A stretch of DNA of 27,703 bases from Purshia tridentata (taxonomy: Eukaryota; Streptophyta; Magnoliopsida; Rosales; Rosaceae). The stretch lies in assembly GCA_003254885.1 (NCBI GenBank), contig QANT01003816.1, positions 1-27,703 of the forward strand, written 5' to 3'. Made by a program: the position numbers and the translations under genes. Under the pieces are notes generated by a model, which was not told the origin of the DNA, did no database searches, and saw only the letters and a program-made list of their open reading frames with translations. Shown here piece by piece: positions 1 through 9,890 of this stretch. Position 1 is the stretch's first letter, and every line of letters begins with the position of its first letter.

Positions 1-277
1 ACAAAAAAAAACACAAACAAAACAAAAGAGAAAAAAAAGAAGGAAGAAGAAGATCAATAGAAAAAAAGAAGCAGTAGAAGATGAGCTAGTTACCTTAGGT
101 CAATAATTTCATCAAATTTTTAATTGATGCTCGTAGTATTGAACCCAAAAGACGGGCTTTTGATTTCATTTTGTTGTTGTTGTTTTTTTTTTTTTGGTGT
201 TTTTGTTCTATAATGGGTGCTGGAGTTGTTGGGATTGGCAGTGAGTGAGGGAGACGGGCGGCAATTTCGTACCAGGG

Positions 278-331
278 ATGGGGGAAAGAGGAGGAGGTTG
301 TTCTGGATTTGGATTGCTGAATTTTTCAAGG
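278..331 (+). other. Possible 5'-terminal coding exon of an unrecognised gene
   Basis: An ATG at 278 opens 18 codons, MGERGGGCSGFGLLNFSR, that end exactly in phase 0 at a strong splice-donor sequence (CAAGG, then GTGAGT from 332). A second donor-like GTGAGT lies in the same open frame at 383. The preceding purine-rich stretch (1-110) would suit a plant 5' leader. I found no following exon: from about 430 to 4080 the plus strand is AT-rich and shows nothing coding-like that continues this frame. It may be a real first exon with a distant partner, a fragment of a duplicated gene, or chance. I do not recognise the peptide. Confidence 0.2.
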
Positions 332-337
332 GTGAGT

Positions 338-354
338 AATGATGATGATGATGA
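338..354. repeat. Short GAT trinucleotide microsatellite
   Basis: A run of GAT units directly follows the donor-like site at 332. If read through in the frame of the ATG at 278, it encodes a run of aspartates. Confidence 0.7.
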
Positions 355-431
355 TAATGGGATTGATGGGTTTAGTGTTCTTGTGAGTTTTTTTATTTAT
401 TTAATTGTGGGTTTTTTTAATTTTTTATAAT

Positions 432-1160
432 TTATTTCTATTTTATTTTTGTTTTTAAATTTTTTTATAATATTTTGTTATTTATTTGTTCACGTGGTTA
501 CATCTGGCAGACATTTGACATATGTGTCAGTGTCACGTTAGCAGTTAACAGATTTTTAGACAGAATAGTTGACGGAGGTACATATTTGCAAAAAAAATGA
601 AGATGGGAGTACCAAAAAATTCAAAAAAAAACTAAAGGTATCAACTTGCAATTCGACCCAAACCTAAAGTACTAAATTGTAGTTTACCCCAAAAAAATAA
701 AATTGAGAGCTATCACATGCTATGTTTTTAAATTACTTGAAAAACAAATAACATAAAAAATTTTAAAATTTTTAAAAAATTGAAGAGGAATAAAACAAAG
801 AAAATAAATTGAAGAATTGACTAGTGCCATCAGTGTCAGTGTGATGCAGTAAATATGTTGTTTTTATCTGGAGGCACAAAAAGCCTGCTTAAAAGTCGTC
901 CTCTTTAATAGTTGCTTGAATAGGTGCAGCTGAGTACCTCTTCTTTTACCTGGCATACTAGTTTTTTACTATTTTACTCCAAGCAAAGGGGACGGTAAAC
1001 ACACTTTTACCGTTTGCAGTCTGCAGCCTGGTACCGTTTTCAAAGAGTACTTGTATCTGTCGTTCTTGCATGCTCAAACGACAACTGCCGTAAACTGCTA
1101 ATGTCCGGAACTTATCTTGTTTGGGAATAACAATCCAATTCATGAAAGTTTTAGGAGAAA
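432..1160. other. AT-rich intergenic DNA with a possible transposon remnant
   Basis: No gene is supported here. The part from about 545 to 690 has the low-complexity phrasing of degenerate plant transposon ends (GGAGGTACATATTTGC, then AAGGTATCAACTTGCA). It loosely resembles the inverted ends of the element at 1162-1690, but I cannot define its borders. A 61-residue minus-strand open frame at 958-1143 has an ordinary amino-acid mix but matches nothing I know. Confidence 0.35.
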
Positions 1161-1161
1161 A

Positions 1162-1690
1162 TTTTATTTTACTACCTCAACTGTACAGTGTTTTTCAAGT
1201 TGGTATTCCAATTTCAAAAGGTCGAATTTCCATATTTTTACTTTAATTTCATACATTTGATAATTTTGTTGTAAAAAAAACTATTAACTACTAGCGTAAA
1301 TACTAAAATAACTTTAAAAAAAATGCCACATAAGCAAAAATAAAATAAAATTCATAACCCTTAAAATATCAAATAATTAAAATAAAATAAAAAACCTAGC
1401 CAAGCCCCTCCCCTCCCCAGCCATGAGTATTTACTACCGGCGAAGAAGATGCAGAACAGAAGGCCAAATTCGAATGCCTCCGCACCATTTACACGCAGCA
1501 ATCAAACACCCTTCCTCCCTCCTTACCCACCGACACCCAGCAGTCCCCTTAACGTGAGCATCCCCACCTTCCCCACCCACCTAACTTGAATTTGTTACGA
1601 ATTTGTAGTCGGGGTACCAAAATCCTACTTTTTGAAATCAAAATACCAACTTGAAAAATATGGTATATTTGAGGTGCTAAAATGAAGTTT
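1162..1690. mobile_element. Non-autonomous inverted-repeat DNA element (candidate Pack-type)
   Basis: The left end (about 1162-1228) and the reverse complement of the right end (about 1620-1690) align over some 65-70 bases. They share CACCTCAA/TACCTCAA near the outside and the block TTTTTCAAGTTGGTATT inside. Long imperfect terminal inverted repeats around about 400 bp of non-transposase DNA fit a MULE-like or similar non-autonomous element. No transposase is present, and I could not define a target-site duplication. The interior 1427-1552 looks like coding sequence and is described separately. Confidence 0.5.
1427..1552 (+). pseudogene. Coding-like fragment inside the inverted-repeat element
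   Basis: An open stretch of about 41 codons ends at a TAA (1550-1552). It contains EEDAEQKAKFECLRTIYTQQ followed by a proline/serine/threonine-rich tail. It is more GC-rich than the AT-rich surroundings and is preceded by a pyrimidine tract ending in CCCCAG, which resembles a splice acceptor. No in-frame ATG starts it (the ATG at 1423 is in another frame). The position between transposon-like inverted repeats suggests a captured exon. The parent gene is not recognised. Confidence 0.3.
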
Positions 1691-1699
1691 GCCCAAAGT

Positions 1700-4080
1700 T
1701 TAGTTCCATGTGAAAACCTTTGTTTTTGTCTGCATAAATAATTAGCAGAACAAATTATTGTTCTATTCCTATTTTGATTTTCAATTTCTATTAAGTTCAA
1801 CATGTTAATGTCTAAGTTCAACTATTCAACGGGCGATTTTTATTAATCTCTTATAGTATCTACTAGTTAGAGTTAAAATTCGATATATATTTTAGTTTTT
1901 TAAAAGGAAGCAAAACGCTCTTAGATAATTAAAAATGCTTAATTGTTTCTTTACTCGGTCAGTGCCGAACAAATCTTATAAATTAGGAGATATGTAAGAA
2001 CACAATTAATATTTACAATTGGTACGTTTAGGATTTCACTAAGAAATATATAAGTTAGGTAATATGTATACTTACAAGAAGTTTAGCATAATAAGAATTG
2101 CCCTCAAGTGGAGAGTCCCCTTTTTGACAGATCAACAAATTCGATCGTGATATTTGATGGTGCTTTTAGCTTTTTCAACCCACAAACACTGGAAATGGTG
2201 ATTGGAAAAACCAAAGTTTAGATTTTTGAAGGGGAAACGGTCTTCCATGTTGTAATTTTAATGGCTATTCAAAAAGAATGCCAAGGAGTGGTCACAATCA
2301 ACCAATATGGGGAGTGGGTTAATCTTTGCTGTATATGGATTTTAGAGTGACATCTTTGGGTGTGGGTGGATGAAGGATTTATGATGCATGGATGCCTCCC
2401 ACTCACTAATCACTGTATCTTGACAACCGGCCCCAATTTTGGACTTCATCACCTTCAAATTTAGTTGCATTAATAATACCCTCTTCTTGTCGAAGAAAGT
2501 GAGACATTTTTATCCAAATTAAACTACTTTATCTCATTGAGTTCTTGACTTCTTGTTACTAGCTAATCTTATCACCACCACTAATAGCAACTACTACATC
2601 ATTGTCCCAAATTAATTATTCATCGTCACCTCACACTACCTCACACTATTATCATAGAATAATATATAATACAATTACTACGTTCATCTAACACATCTAA
2701 ATTTAATAATGAAAAATTATACTATAATAAGAGAAAAGTGAATTCTATCAACATCTAATAATTAAAAATATTTTTATATCACATTCAGTGTTTATATTAT
2801 AAAATTCTTCCTTGTACAATAAGATATAAAACTCATTAAGAATTTGGGTTTTACTATCAATTGAAATCAGCAAATTGGTGTTAAATTTGGGTCAATCAAA
2901 CCCAGCCCTAACCCGAGCTTAGTTTAAATTTAATCGAGTTTGGTAATTTGAGAATTTAAGCACTCTTTGTGTTGCGCGCTTGCACTCAGCCTAGTGTCAT
3001 GGGGACCTCAAAAGATTTAAATCCCCCACAAAATCAGACACAAGTCCCACCATGGATGCTACTCAATACGGCATTCACGTCCTCTACTTTACAGAAGTTT
3101 ATAGCCAATCCCTTCAACCACAATGTATATCCCTGTCGTTTTATATGAAGCAGGCACGTTGCAAAATTCTCTCAATAATGGTATAAGAATAAACTTTATT
3201 GTTTGCATGGAGATAAGAATCACAAGTTAAGAAATTAGTTTATAAAATGTTGATCCTTTTCACCTATTTTTAAATGATTTTAATTGGATGCTTTAATTTT
3301 CTTCATGGCATTAGAGCATACAAACAACTATATATGCTCCCACGTGAGTGGCATATTGAGAGAAACAATCACATCAAAAATTTAAGACATGGATAATGCA
3401 TTTATAAAGTATTGAGTCTCTTTTTGATTTTACGATTGATTTTAGAATGGGTATTCTAATGTCTTTAAGTTTAAGTTCTAACTAAATCCAAATCCACATG
3501 GTACTTAATCACCTTTTACAATTTAAAATTATGATATATTACTCTCTAAAATTTAAAGTTCATGAAATTACTTAAAATGTCACAAGTTTAATTTGTTATA
3601 TTCAAGGACACTTAAATTTCGTAACAATAAGCATAATGTTTGCGTGCACTATACATATTTTAGAACATCAGTTGATCAGTGTGTAGGTACCGATGGTTCA
3701 TTAACTAAATAGTGTGTTGAAATATGTTTTAAGAGATTTAAAGTGAGAGTTTTCTTTAGAGAAGATATATAATGTAGCTTCATTGATATATATATATGAT
3801 TGCAATTACATTTGTGATCTTGTCAAGCGAAGATGTTGCTTTTGTTTTGAAAATTATTTAAAAGTTATGAGTATGGAATGGATGGATGGATGTTTAATGT
3901 AAGATTTAATTGCACGCAAATTAGGAGTCACAGCAGCAATTAATTTTTGTGTACGTATAAGTTATAACAAGAATTCTCCTGGAAGTAACGAAATAAAAAA
4001 AACTACTATGGAAAATTAAAATTGACAGCTAAAAGATGTACTCTCGCACCTATATTTCTTTGAATACAATTATGAAAAGG
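1700..4080. other. AT-rich intergenic region, no gene seen
   Basis: No reading frame with plausible codon use or recognisable protein similarity was found on either strand. There are scattered A/T runs, one G-box (CACGTG) at 3341-3346 and a short TA run near 3786. The region probably forms the distal upstream DNA of the SPL gene that starts at 4673. Confidence 0.5.
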
Positions 4081-4672
4081 AAAAAGGGAGGGCTCTGATT
4101 CATCCTCTCCTGTCTAATCACAATATTACACCTCTCACTCACTCACTCACTACTCATCAGGGCAGTGCCTCTCTTCAATCAAATCGTTTCCAGAGTTTCC
4201 AGAGATTTTTTGTTTTTGTTTTTGCCCATTAGAGACTTTAGAGTCTCCGGATCTTAATTGCCTGGCTCCACCACATACACTATTCCCACGTGCGTTTCCA
4301 TACCCATCCACTCCCTCTCACGTGTCACTCGCTTCTCATCCTCTCTCTCTGTACAAACAGTGCAGCTTTTTTCCTATCCACTTTAACCCCATTGGTGTAG
4401 AACAAAGGAAACCCAGAGAGAGTTGAGACCCTTCAATGCTCTGACTCTCTCTCTGTGTGCCCTTAATCCTAGAACCCTTTTCCTCTTTTATACGTGACAC
4501 CTAACATACCACCTACTCCTCATTTCTTTGCAATCTCATCCGACTATTATATACACAGTCCTATACATACATGTTATATATATATATATATAGGCTATAG
4601 ATTATAGTACTCCTTTCTCTGTACCGCACTACCACCATAAAACGCTCACACACGCCGAGAAGTCACAGGGAC
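4081..4672 (+). promoter_or_regulatory. Promoter and 5' leader region of the first SPL gene
   Basis: The region changes from AT-rich to pyrimidine-rich, with CTCA repeats (4134-4150) and CTCTCT tracts, as is common around plant transcription starts. Two G-boxes (CACGTG) lie at 4287-4292 and 4319-4324. TATA-like sequences occur at 4548-4553 and around 4487; I cannot tell which is used. If transcription starts upstream of about 4430, the leader holds two short upstream reading frames: ATG-CTC-TGA at 4436-4444, and a nine-codon frame at 4571-4600 running through a TA microsatellite (4575-4592). The start codon context at 4673 has G at -3 and G at +4, which is favourable. Confidence 0.5.
4575..4592. 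repeat. TA dinucleotide microsatellite in the SPL leader/promoter
   Basis: A pure TA run of nine units. It lies inside a short upstream reading frame (4571-4600), so length changes would alter the length and stop of that frame. Confidence 0.8.
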
Positions 4673-7600
4673 ATGGAAATAGGTGGGAACAACATCAATA
4701 TCAACAGCATGTTGGGTCATCATAACAGCGCCATTGGCGGCACCAGCACTAGAGGACAAAATGGTAATAGCACCCCTAATCTCGCCTGGGATATATGTGG
4801 GGAGCTTAATACTAATAATAGTAATACCACTACCACTCGTACCAATAATAATAATAATAATAATAATAGTAATTTATGGTACTCCGCCGCCGCCGCCGCC
4901 GCAGCTACCACGCTCGCCACAGCGGCGGAGGAGGCGTACGCTGGTGGGCCTCACTCGTCCCACCAGCAGTACTACCATCCGGATCCGCACCTGATGTGCT
5001 TGAAGCTCGGGAAGAGGCACTACTTCGAGGACGCCTCCTCCTCTGCTGCTGCTCCGCCGCCTCTGATCCACAGACACGTGGAAGGGTTTCCTCTGGCGGT
5101 GGCCGTGGCCGCGGCCGCCGGCAAGAGAGGCAAGCAGCAGCAACAATTGTATGGCGGTGGCGGTGGCGGTGGTGGGGCCTTGTCGTCGAAGGTGGCGCGG
5201 TGTCAGGTGGAGGGGTGCCACGTGGCGCTGGTGAACGCGAAGGAGTACCACCGGAGGCACAAGGTGTGTGAGATGCACTCCAAGGCTTCCAAGGTGGTGG
5301 TGTTGGGGATGGAGCAGCGCTTCTGTCAGCAGTGCAGCAGGTTTGTTCATACATTCTTTAATTCCATATTCAACTATATATATTTTTATGTTATCCCAAA
5401 AAATATGAAGAAAATAAACTTTCTAGTTGACAATGGTCAATGCATATCAATGAAATTAGTAACTTTTGCAGTTTAGTAATCAGACAAACTAGCCGTAATA
5501 TTAGTAATTGGAGAAAATTAAATTAATATCCAAGACCCAACATATTAAATTAAAATTTGTGTAAATAAAAAAGGATTCTTGGTTTGCTTGATTAATTTTT
5601 GGCAAAATATTTGATTATTGATAAAATGATGATCGATGGTTCTAATGGGTGGGAAACTGGGTATGTATGTATATGTAGGTTTCATGTAGTGTCAGAGTTT
5701 GACGAGTCTAAGAGAAGTTGTAGGAGGAGATTAGCAGGGCATAACGAGCGAAGAAGAAAGAGCTCTCATGACTCTCTACCAAGAAACTCTTCTCAAGGTG
5801 TGTGTATATATATATATGTCCTTATTTTATTATTTTCTTTATTTTTCTTTCATTATGTCTTCTACAATGGCAAAATCCAAAAATTCAAACCCAATCTCAT
5901 TTTGTCTCTCAAATGGTGTCCAAATTTTGCTTTTGGATCTCAGCGACACCAATGGTGTTGAGGCCTAAAATGAGTCATAAGTTTTCACCTATTTAACTTA
6001 TGCATAAAATTAATTAAGTATTTGTTATATTATAAAATTGTTAATATTTTAATTAACTCTTCAAAATGATATTGATATTACTATATTAATATAACCATAA
6101 AAAAATGCATAAAAACGTTACGAACGATAACAAACATACAAACAAAATCACACTGGCCGCTCAACCAAATACTAAAATGAATACATAAATGAAATAACAA
6201 CCACGGCATTCTTCAGTGGTTTCCACGGGTTGAGGGCAACCCACGGACGTCTACATAAATATTCTTATAATTAAAATAATATGAGATATTCGTTTTGCCT
6301 TCACAAGCGGCACATAGTTGAATGTCCTTTCCGCAAGTGCATGGAACTAGGTTTGGGTCTAGATCTTTGAGTATTTGGATATTTGTGTCTCGCTTTAAAT
6401 AATAACGGCATAATGGTGTATGTATTTCCTTCAGGCTGCATATACAGAATTTGCATAATTGGTAAGTTCTTAAAAAAGGCCTTACAATTGGCCAAAAAAA
6501 CAAAAAGCCTTATTAAACCCCGCAAATTAGATCATAATCAATGTTTTGTGGCACACTACCGTGTATGACATTGTAATTACACACCAAAACAAATCCACTA
6601 TATGATGAGAATTACAAGTCTAAATTCAAACCTACCGAGTTCGATACATTAATCTCAAAGCAAATCCATGGTGATTGGTGAGCCATACAAATTACATATA
6701 TATTGTGACGAATTCTTAATACTTGACAAACTAGTCCTACTGTAAGAGACTATTGAACAATACCAAAGAAGCCAAAAGCTGCCAAAAACTTCAGCCAAAG
6801 AAAGCCACATCCTTATATAGGCACCCCAAATTCTATTGTAACAAGCTTGGATACTTAAGACCCCAAACTGTTTTAGGCCAGGTCACTAGAATCTATAAAA
6901 CTAATATTGATGGAAATGCTACTTTCCAATTTTTTTTTGGTTTTTTTAATTAAACCTATGCGTTATCATTGTATACACAGTTAGACACCATATCATTACA
7001 ATTAGAAAAATAAAACATAATAAAATACGACTTATGTGAGAACGACATATAAATTGGAAATTAAATAGTTGGGCTATAAATAGAATTGACCAACACATAA
7101 GAGTTAGACAAATGTACGTAGATAGAATATATAGATGCCGCCCCACCCAACCTCCTATTACAATCAATATAGTAATTTAGCTTCAACTACCAAATCACTA
7201 ATAAATTTGATGTAAAAGATACTAATTTAATAAGTTGGTGTAAAGGAAAATTTATGTGTAAAGGACAATTTTCTGAGTTTTTTTAACAGATGCACTAATT
7301 TTGCAGATACACTAACATTTTTTACACTGATTTTCGCAGATGCACTTGTTGTGTTTTACAAAAGCACTAGTGTTTTTTTTTTGGGTAATAGATGCATTAA
7401 TTTTTACTTTTTTTAAATGCACTTTTGACCTTTAGCTCAACTTATTTGGCTGAGTGTTCTTAGACTAACTTTTATTGTTGTCAGACACTACAATCTAAAA
7501 GACTATTTCCTTTATCGGTTAGTATATATGAGACTCTCAATAGATGCATTAATTTTTACTTTTTTTAAATGCACTTTTGACCTTTAGCTCAACTTATTTG

Positions 7601-9313
7601 GTTGAGTGTTCTTAGACTAACTTTTATTGTTGTCAGACACTACAATCTAAAAGACCATTTCCTTTATCGGTTAGTATATATGAGACTCTCATACTATGCA
7701 CCTTGTCTTGATGTGGGCTATTTATTTATTTAAGGGAAACTTTTGAATGTAGAAATTTGAGCATCTAACCTAAAATCCATTGGGAATGAGTAATATATAT
7801 GCTGTAGACCTGATATATTATAAGGTAAGACTTCACTTCCCTGTTGAGATATATTAATCTCTAACATAGAAAACCAATTAATTTTTTAACTTGCTTGTGT
7901 TTTTCTTAGGATGGGAACATGCCATATAATTGGTACCTAATATCAAGAGCTTTCTTTCTTTGGTACCTGTTTGCTCCAACTATCAGCTTGATTTATGTAT
8001 TAACTTTGAGGAAAAGATAAAGTTTCTAAGAATTCACACATCTAGAAGTTAGACTACCACTTAAACTCCAAAAGTATAATCTAGTAAGTTTAAACTGTTA
8101 GGTAACTGTACAACGAGCAGTTTTACACTGCACCTTCACTACTTGTCTTGTTAAATTAAATGCTTCCTCATCAGATCTCTATAGTTAATGTGTAATTAAT
8201 ATGTGTAAGATCACGTATTCTAATCTTAGAATTCTGTTTTCATGAACTTTTTAGGAAAACGGTACATACCTCATTACCCCTTATCAGGACTTTTGTAATA
8301 CAATCTGATATGAAAAGCAACAGTCCTCTACAACTTTCTTCAGTTACTAATCACTTGCTCAAGCATTAATTTTCCAAATTGTCATTAGCAAAATGGTAAT
8401 ATACCTATTAAGTATGCTCTTATTGCAATATCTGATCCAAACTTACTAGTTTGGAGATGAATTGAATTCATATTTGTTTGTTTCACTTCATGAATTTATA
8501 ATTTGAAGAAAATATATGAATACTATGTAGGTTGGAAAGAAATAGATGGGGCAAATAGCATTATCCATTATTAAATTACCACAATTTAGTGCCCTCCTTT
8601 ATATTAACCACATAACATACAATGACATTAAGTGCTGTCTCATATATGAAGTTATAATACAACCTTAATTTTTCCTTTTATATACTTTAATTGCAATGAG
8701 TCAGTGGCATTATGGTAGGCAGTGAAACTCCATGGCCAATCATATTGTACAACTAATTAATGAGTAATCATTATTAATAAATGATGAAGCCGATCATCAA
8801 ACTAAAAGCTAAACATATGCAGTTTCTTGATGAACAGACAATAAGTTGATGGGTGCTAGCAGGTTTCCTGCATATTTATCATCATCCTCGACTGGACGTG
8901 TTCTCTCTCTTCTGTCATCCAAGGCTGATTCTGGGGTATCTCCATCTGATCTCTCCTCAAGATCCAGTGCTGCACTTCGTGAGCTCATTGCAGAAAACCG
9001 GGCAGCCATCTGGGCTCGCCAGCTTATTTCTGACAGATCAGCCGAAGAGTACTTTGGTGCTGATCATGGCCAATCTTGGTCCAATTCTGTGGAATCTCAC
9101 CACCACCACAACCAGATGTATTGTGATCCACATGATCATGGTTGGGAGAGGTTCCATGAAAGTAGTATTGGCTCTCATTTGACACTTGATCTCATGCAAA
9201 CTCCAAGCCCTGCTGGATATGGGTTCTTGCCTGCAAATGCAAGGGCCAAAACCAAGGCTGAGGAAGAGGAGTGTGATTTGTGGAACTCCTTTCAGGGAGC
9301 CAGTATGGTCTAA
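4673..9313 (+). CDS. SPL: SBP-box transcription factor (SPL), miR156-targeted subfamily; three exons
   Basis: Exons are 4673-5340, 5679-5797 and 8838-9313, giving 420 residues; introns are GT-AG. The protein should bind GTAC-core DNA in the nucleus. The N-terminus is low-complexity (Asn8 at 58-65, Ala7, Gly8 near 161-168) and holds the family motif [12 protein letters not shown]. The SBP domain spans about 177-252, with zinc-ligand segments CQVEGC, RRHKVC, HSK and [10 protein letters not shown], then the basic nuclear-localisation segment [17 protein letters not shown]. The intron splits the Arg223 codon, the usual SBP-box site. The C-terminus has a probable helix ([20 protein letters not shown]) and ends [18 protein letters not shown] miR156 site encodes residues 283-289. 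Exon 3 uses the only acceptor that keeps this frame (AG at 8836-8837), because stops at 8828 and 8831 exclude earlier ones. It is not SPL8, SPL7 or SPL9 by motif. I could not place the exact clade; it may be one without an Arabidopsis member. Confidence 0.93.
4844..4867 (+). repeat. (AAT)8 microsatellite encoding Asn8
   Basis: Eight perfect AAT units in frame in SPL exon 1 encode residues 58-65. Perfect units rather than mixed Asn codons suggest recent slippage, so length variation between individuals is likely. Confidence 0.9.
4886..4906 (+). repeat. (GCC)n tract encoding Ala7
   Basis: Five GCC codons followed by GCA and GCT encode seven alanines in SPL exon 1, 18 bases after the AAT tract. 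Confidence 0.85.
5153..5176 (+). repeat. (GGC/GGT) tract encoding Gly8
   Basis: Alternating GGC/GGT codons ending in GGG encode eight glycines. They form a flexible linker shortly before the SBP domain. Confidence 0.85.
5798..8837 (+). other. Second intron of the first SPL gene (3,040 bp)
   Basis: The donor is AAG followed by GTGTGT at 5798. The acceptor is GAACAG ending at 8837, with a weak pyrimidine tract. Intron 1 is 338 bp, so this intron is unusually large by comparison. It is AT-rich and contains a 152-bp tandem duplication (7387-7691) and, just before it, shorter degenerate repeats of a GATGCACT-like unit (about 7280-7440). Minus-strand open frames at 6213-6525 contain a CTCG/CAAC cysteine cluster but no recognisable domain. 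No nested gene is supported. Confidence 0.8.
7387..7691. repeat. 152-bp direct tandem duplication in SPL intron 2
   Basis: Copy 1 (7387-7538) and copy 2 (7539-7690) align end to end with an offset of exactly 152 bases. By eye they differ at two positions only: GGCTGAG versus GGTTGAG, and AGACTATT versus AGACCATT. Such high identity suggests a recent duplication. Confidence 0.92.
8898..8917 (+). promoter_or_regulatory. miR156/157 target site in SPL exon 3
   Basis: The 20-mer GTGTTCTCTCTCTTCTGTCA pairs with miR156 (known mature sequence UGACAGAAGAGAGUGAGCAC). The exceptions are the U-U mismatch opposite miRNA position 14, which many plant SPL targets share, and a G:U wobble opposite position 17, where the usual target has C. 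The cleavage region (positions 10-11) and the 5' seed region are fully paired. The site encodes part of Arg283 through Ser289; the usual ALSLLS peptide has become VLSLLS because of the C-to-T change. Post-transcriptional repression by miR156 in juvenile tissue is expected. Confidence 0.93.
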
Positions 9314-9890
9314 AATTCTTTTGACAAGTTTCATGCACGATTAATTCTTTGATTACTTTGCTTAGTGTGATTAGGGCAAGCAAGCAATTGTTAGCCAGTT
9401 GTTAGCCTGTTTTTCTTATGCATAATTTCTGTATGCATTGTAGAGATTTGATGAAAATCTCAGTTTTGAGAGAAGACTTTTAAAGATCGGTTATGCATGT
9501 TTAAGGTAAATCAAAACCTTATTCTATGTATGCATGGAGAAATTTTTCACCTATAAGAGTCGGGGTTTGTGTTAGGAAGTGGCTGTGTGTTCTGAAGTTG
9601 AAATTTAAGTAAGAGCCCGCTATTTGTTGGCTCTGCCAAAGAGGAGGGAAGCCTGTAACTCTTAAATTCTACATAAAATTGAGAGATTGGAAGTAGCACA
9701 ATTCCAGTGATGTGTATTTGACTTGTTCTTTTTGACGTGTTTTGAAACTCAAGTTTGATATATGTATTTTGGTTTAGTACAATAGCACTAGAGTAATATT
9801 TTCTAATGTAACCTAATTAAGTTGTCATCAGAATATGAAAAACTTGCGGCTCTTCTTTTGTGAGAAATAAATAGAAATTGATCCAAAAAC
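9314..9890 (+). other. 3' untranslated and downstream region of the first SPL gene
   Basis: It follows the TAA at 9311-9313. A polyadenylation-type hexamer AATAAA lies at 9866-9871, but the true 3' end cannot be placed from sequence. No other gene is seen. Confidence 0.4.

Noticed and set aside
958..1143. 61-residue minus-strand open frame considered as a gene fragment
   Set aside because: The residue mix is ordinary, but I recognise no motif and see no splice context or continuation.
4874..5354. Two minus-strand open frames (149 and 158 residues) and a 131-residue plus frame over SPL exon 1
   Set aside because: They are His/Pro/Arg-rich by-products of the GC-rich codon repeats; the true frame encodes the SBP domain.
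6213..6525. Minus-strand frames in SPL intron 2 with a CTCG...CAAC cysteine cluster, considered as a retrotransposon gag remnant
   Set aside because: The cysteine spacing does not form a CCHC knuckle, no neighbouring protease or polymerase motif exists, and the two overlapping frames disagree.
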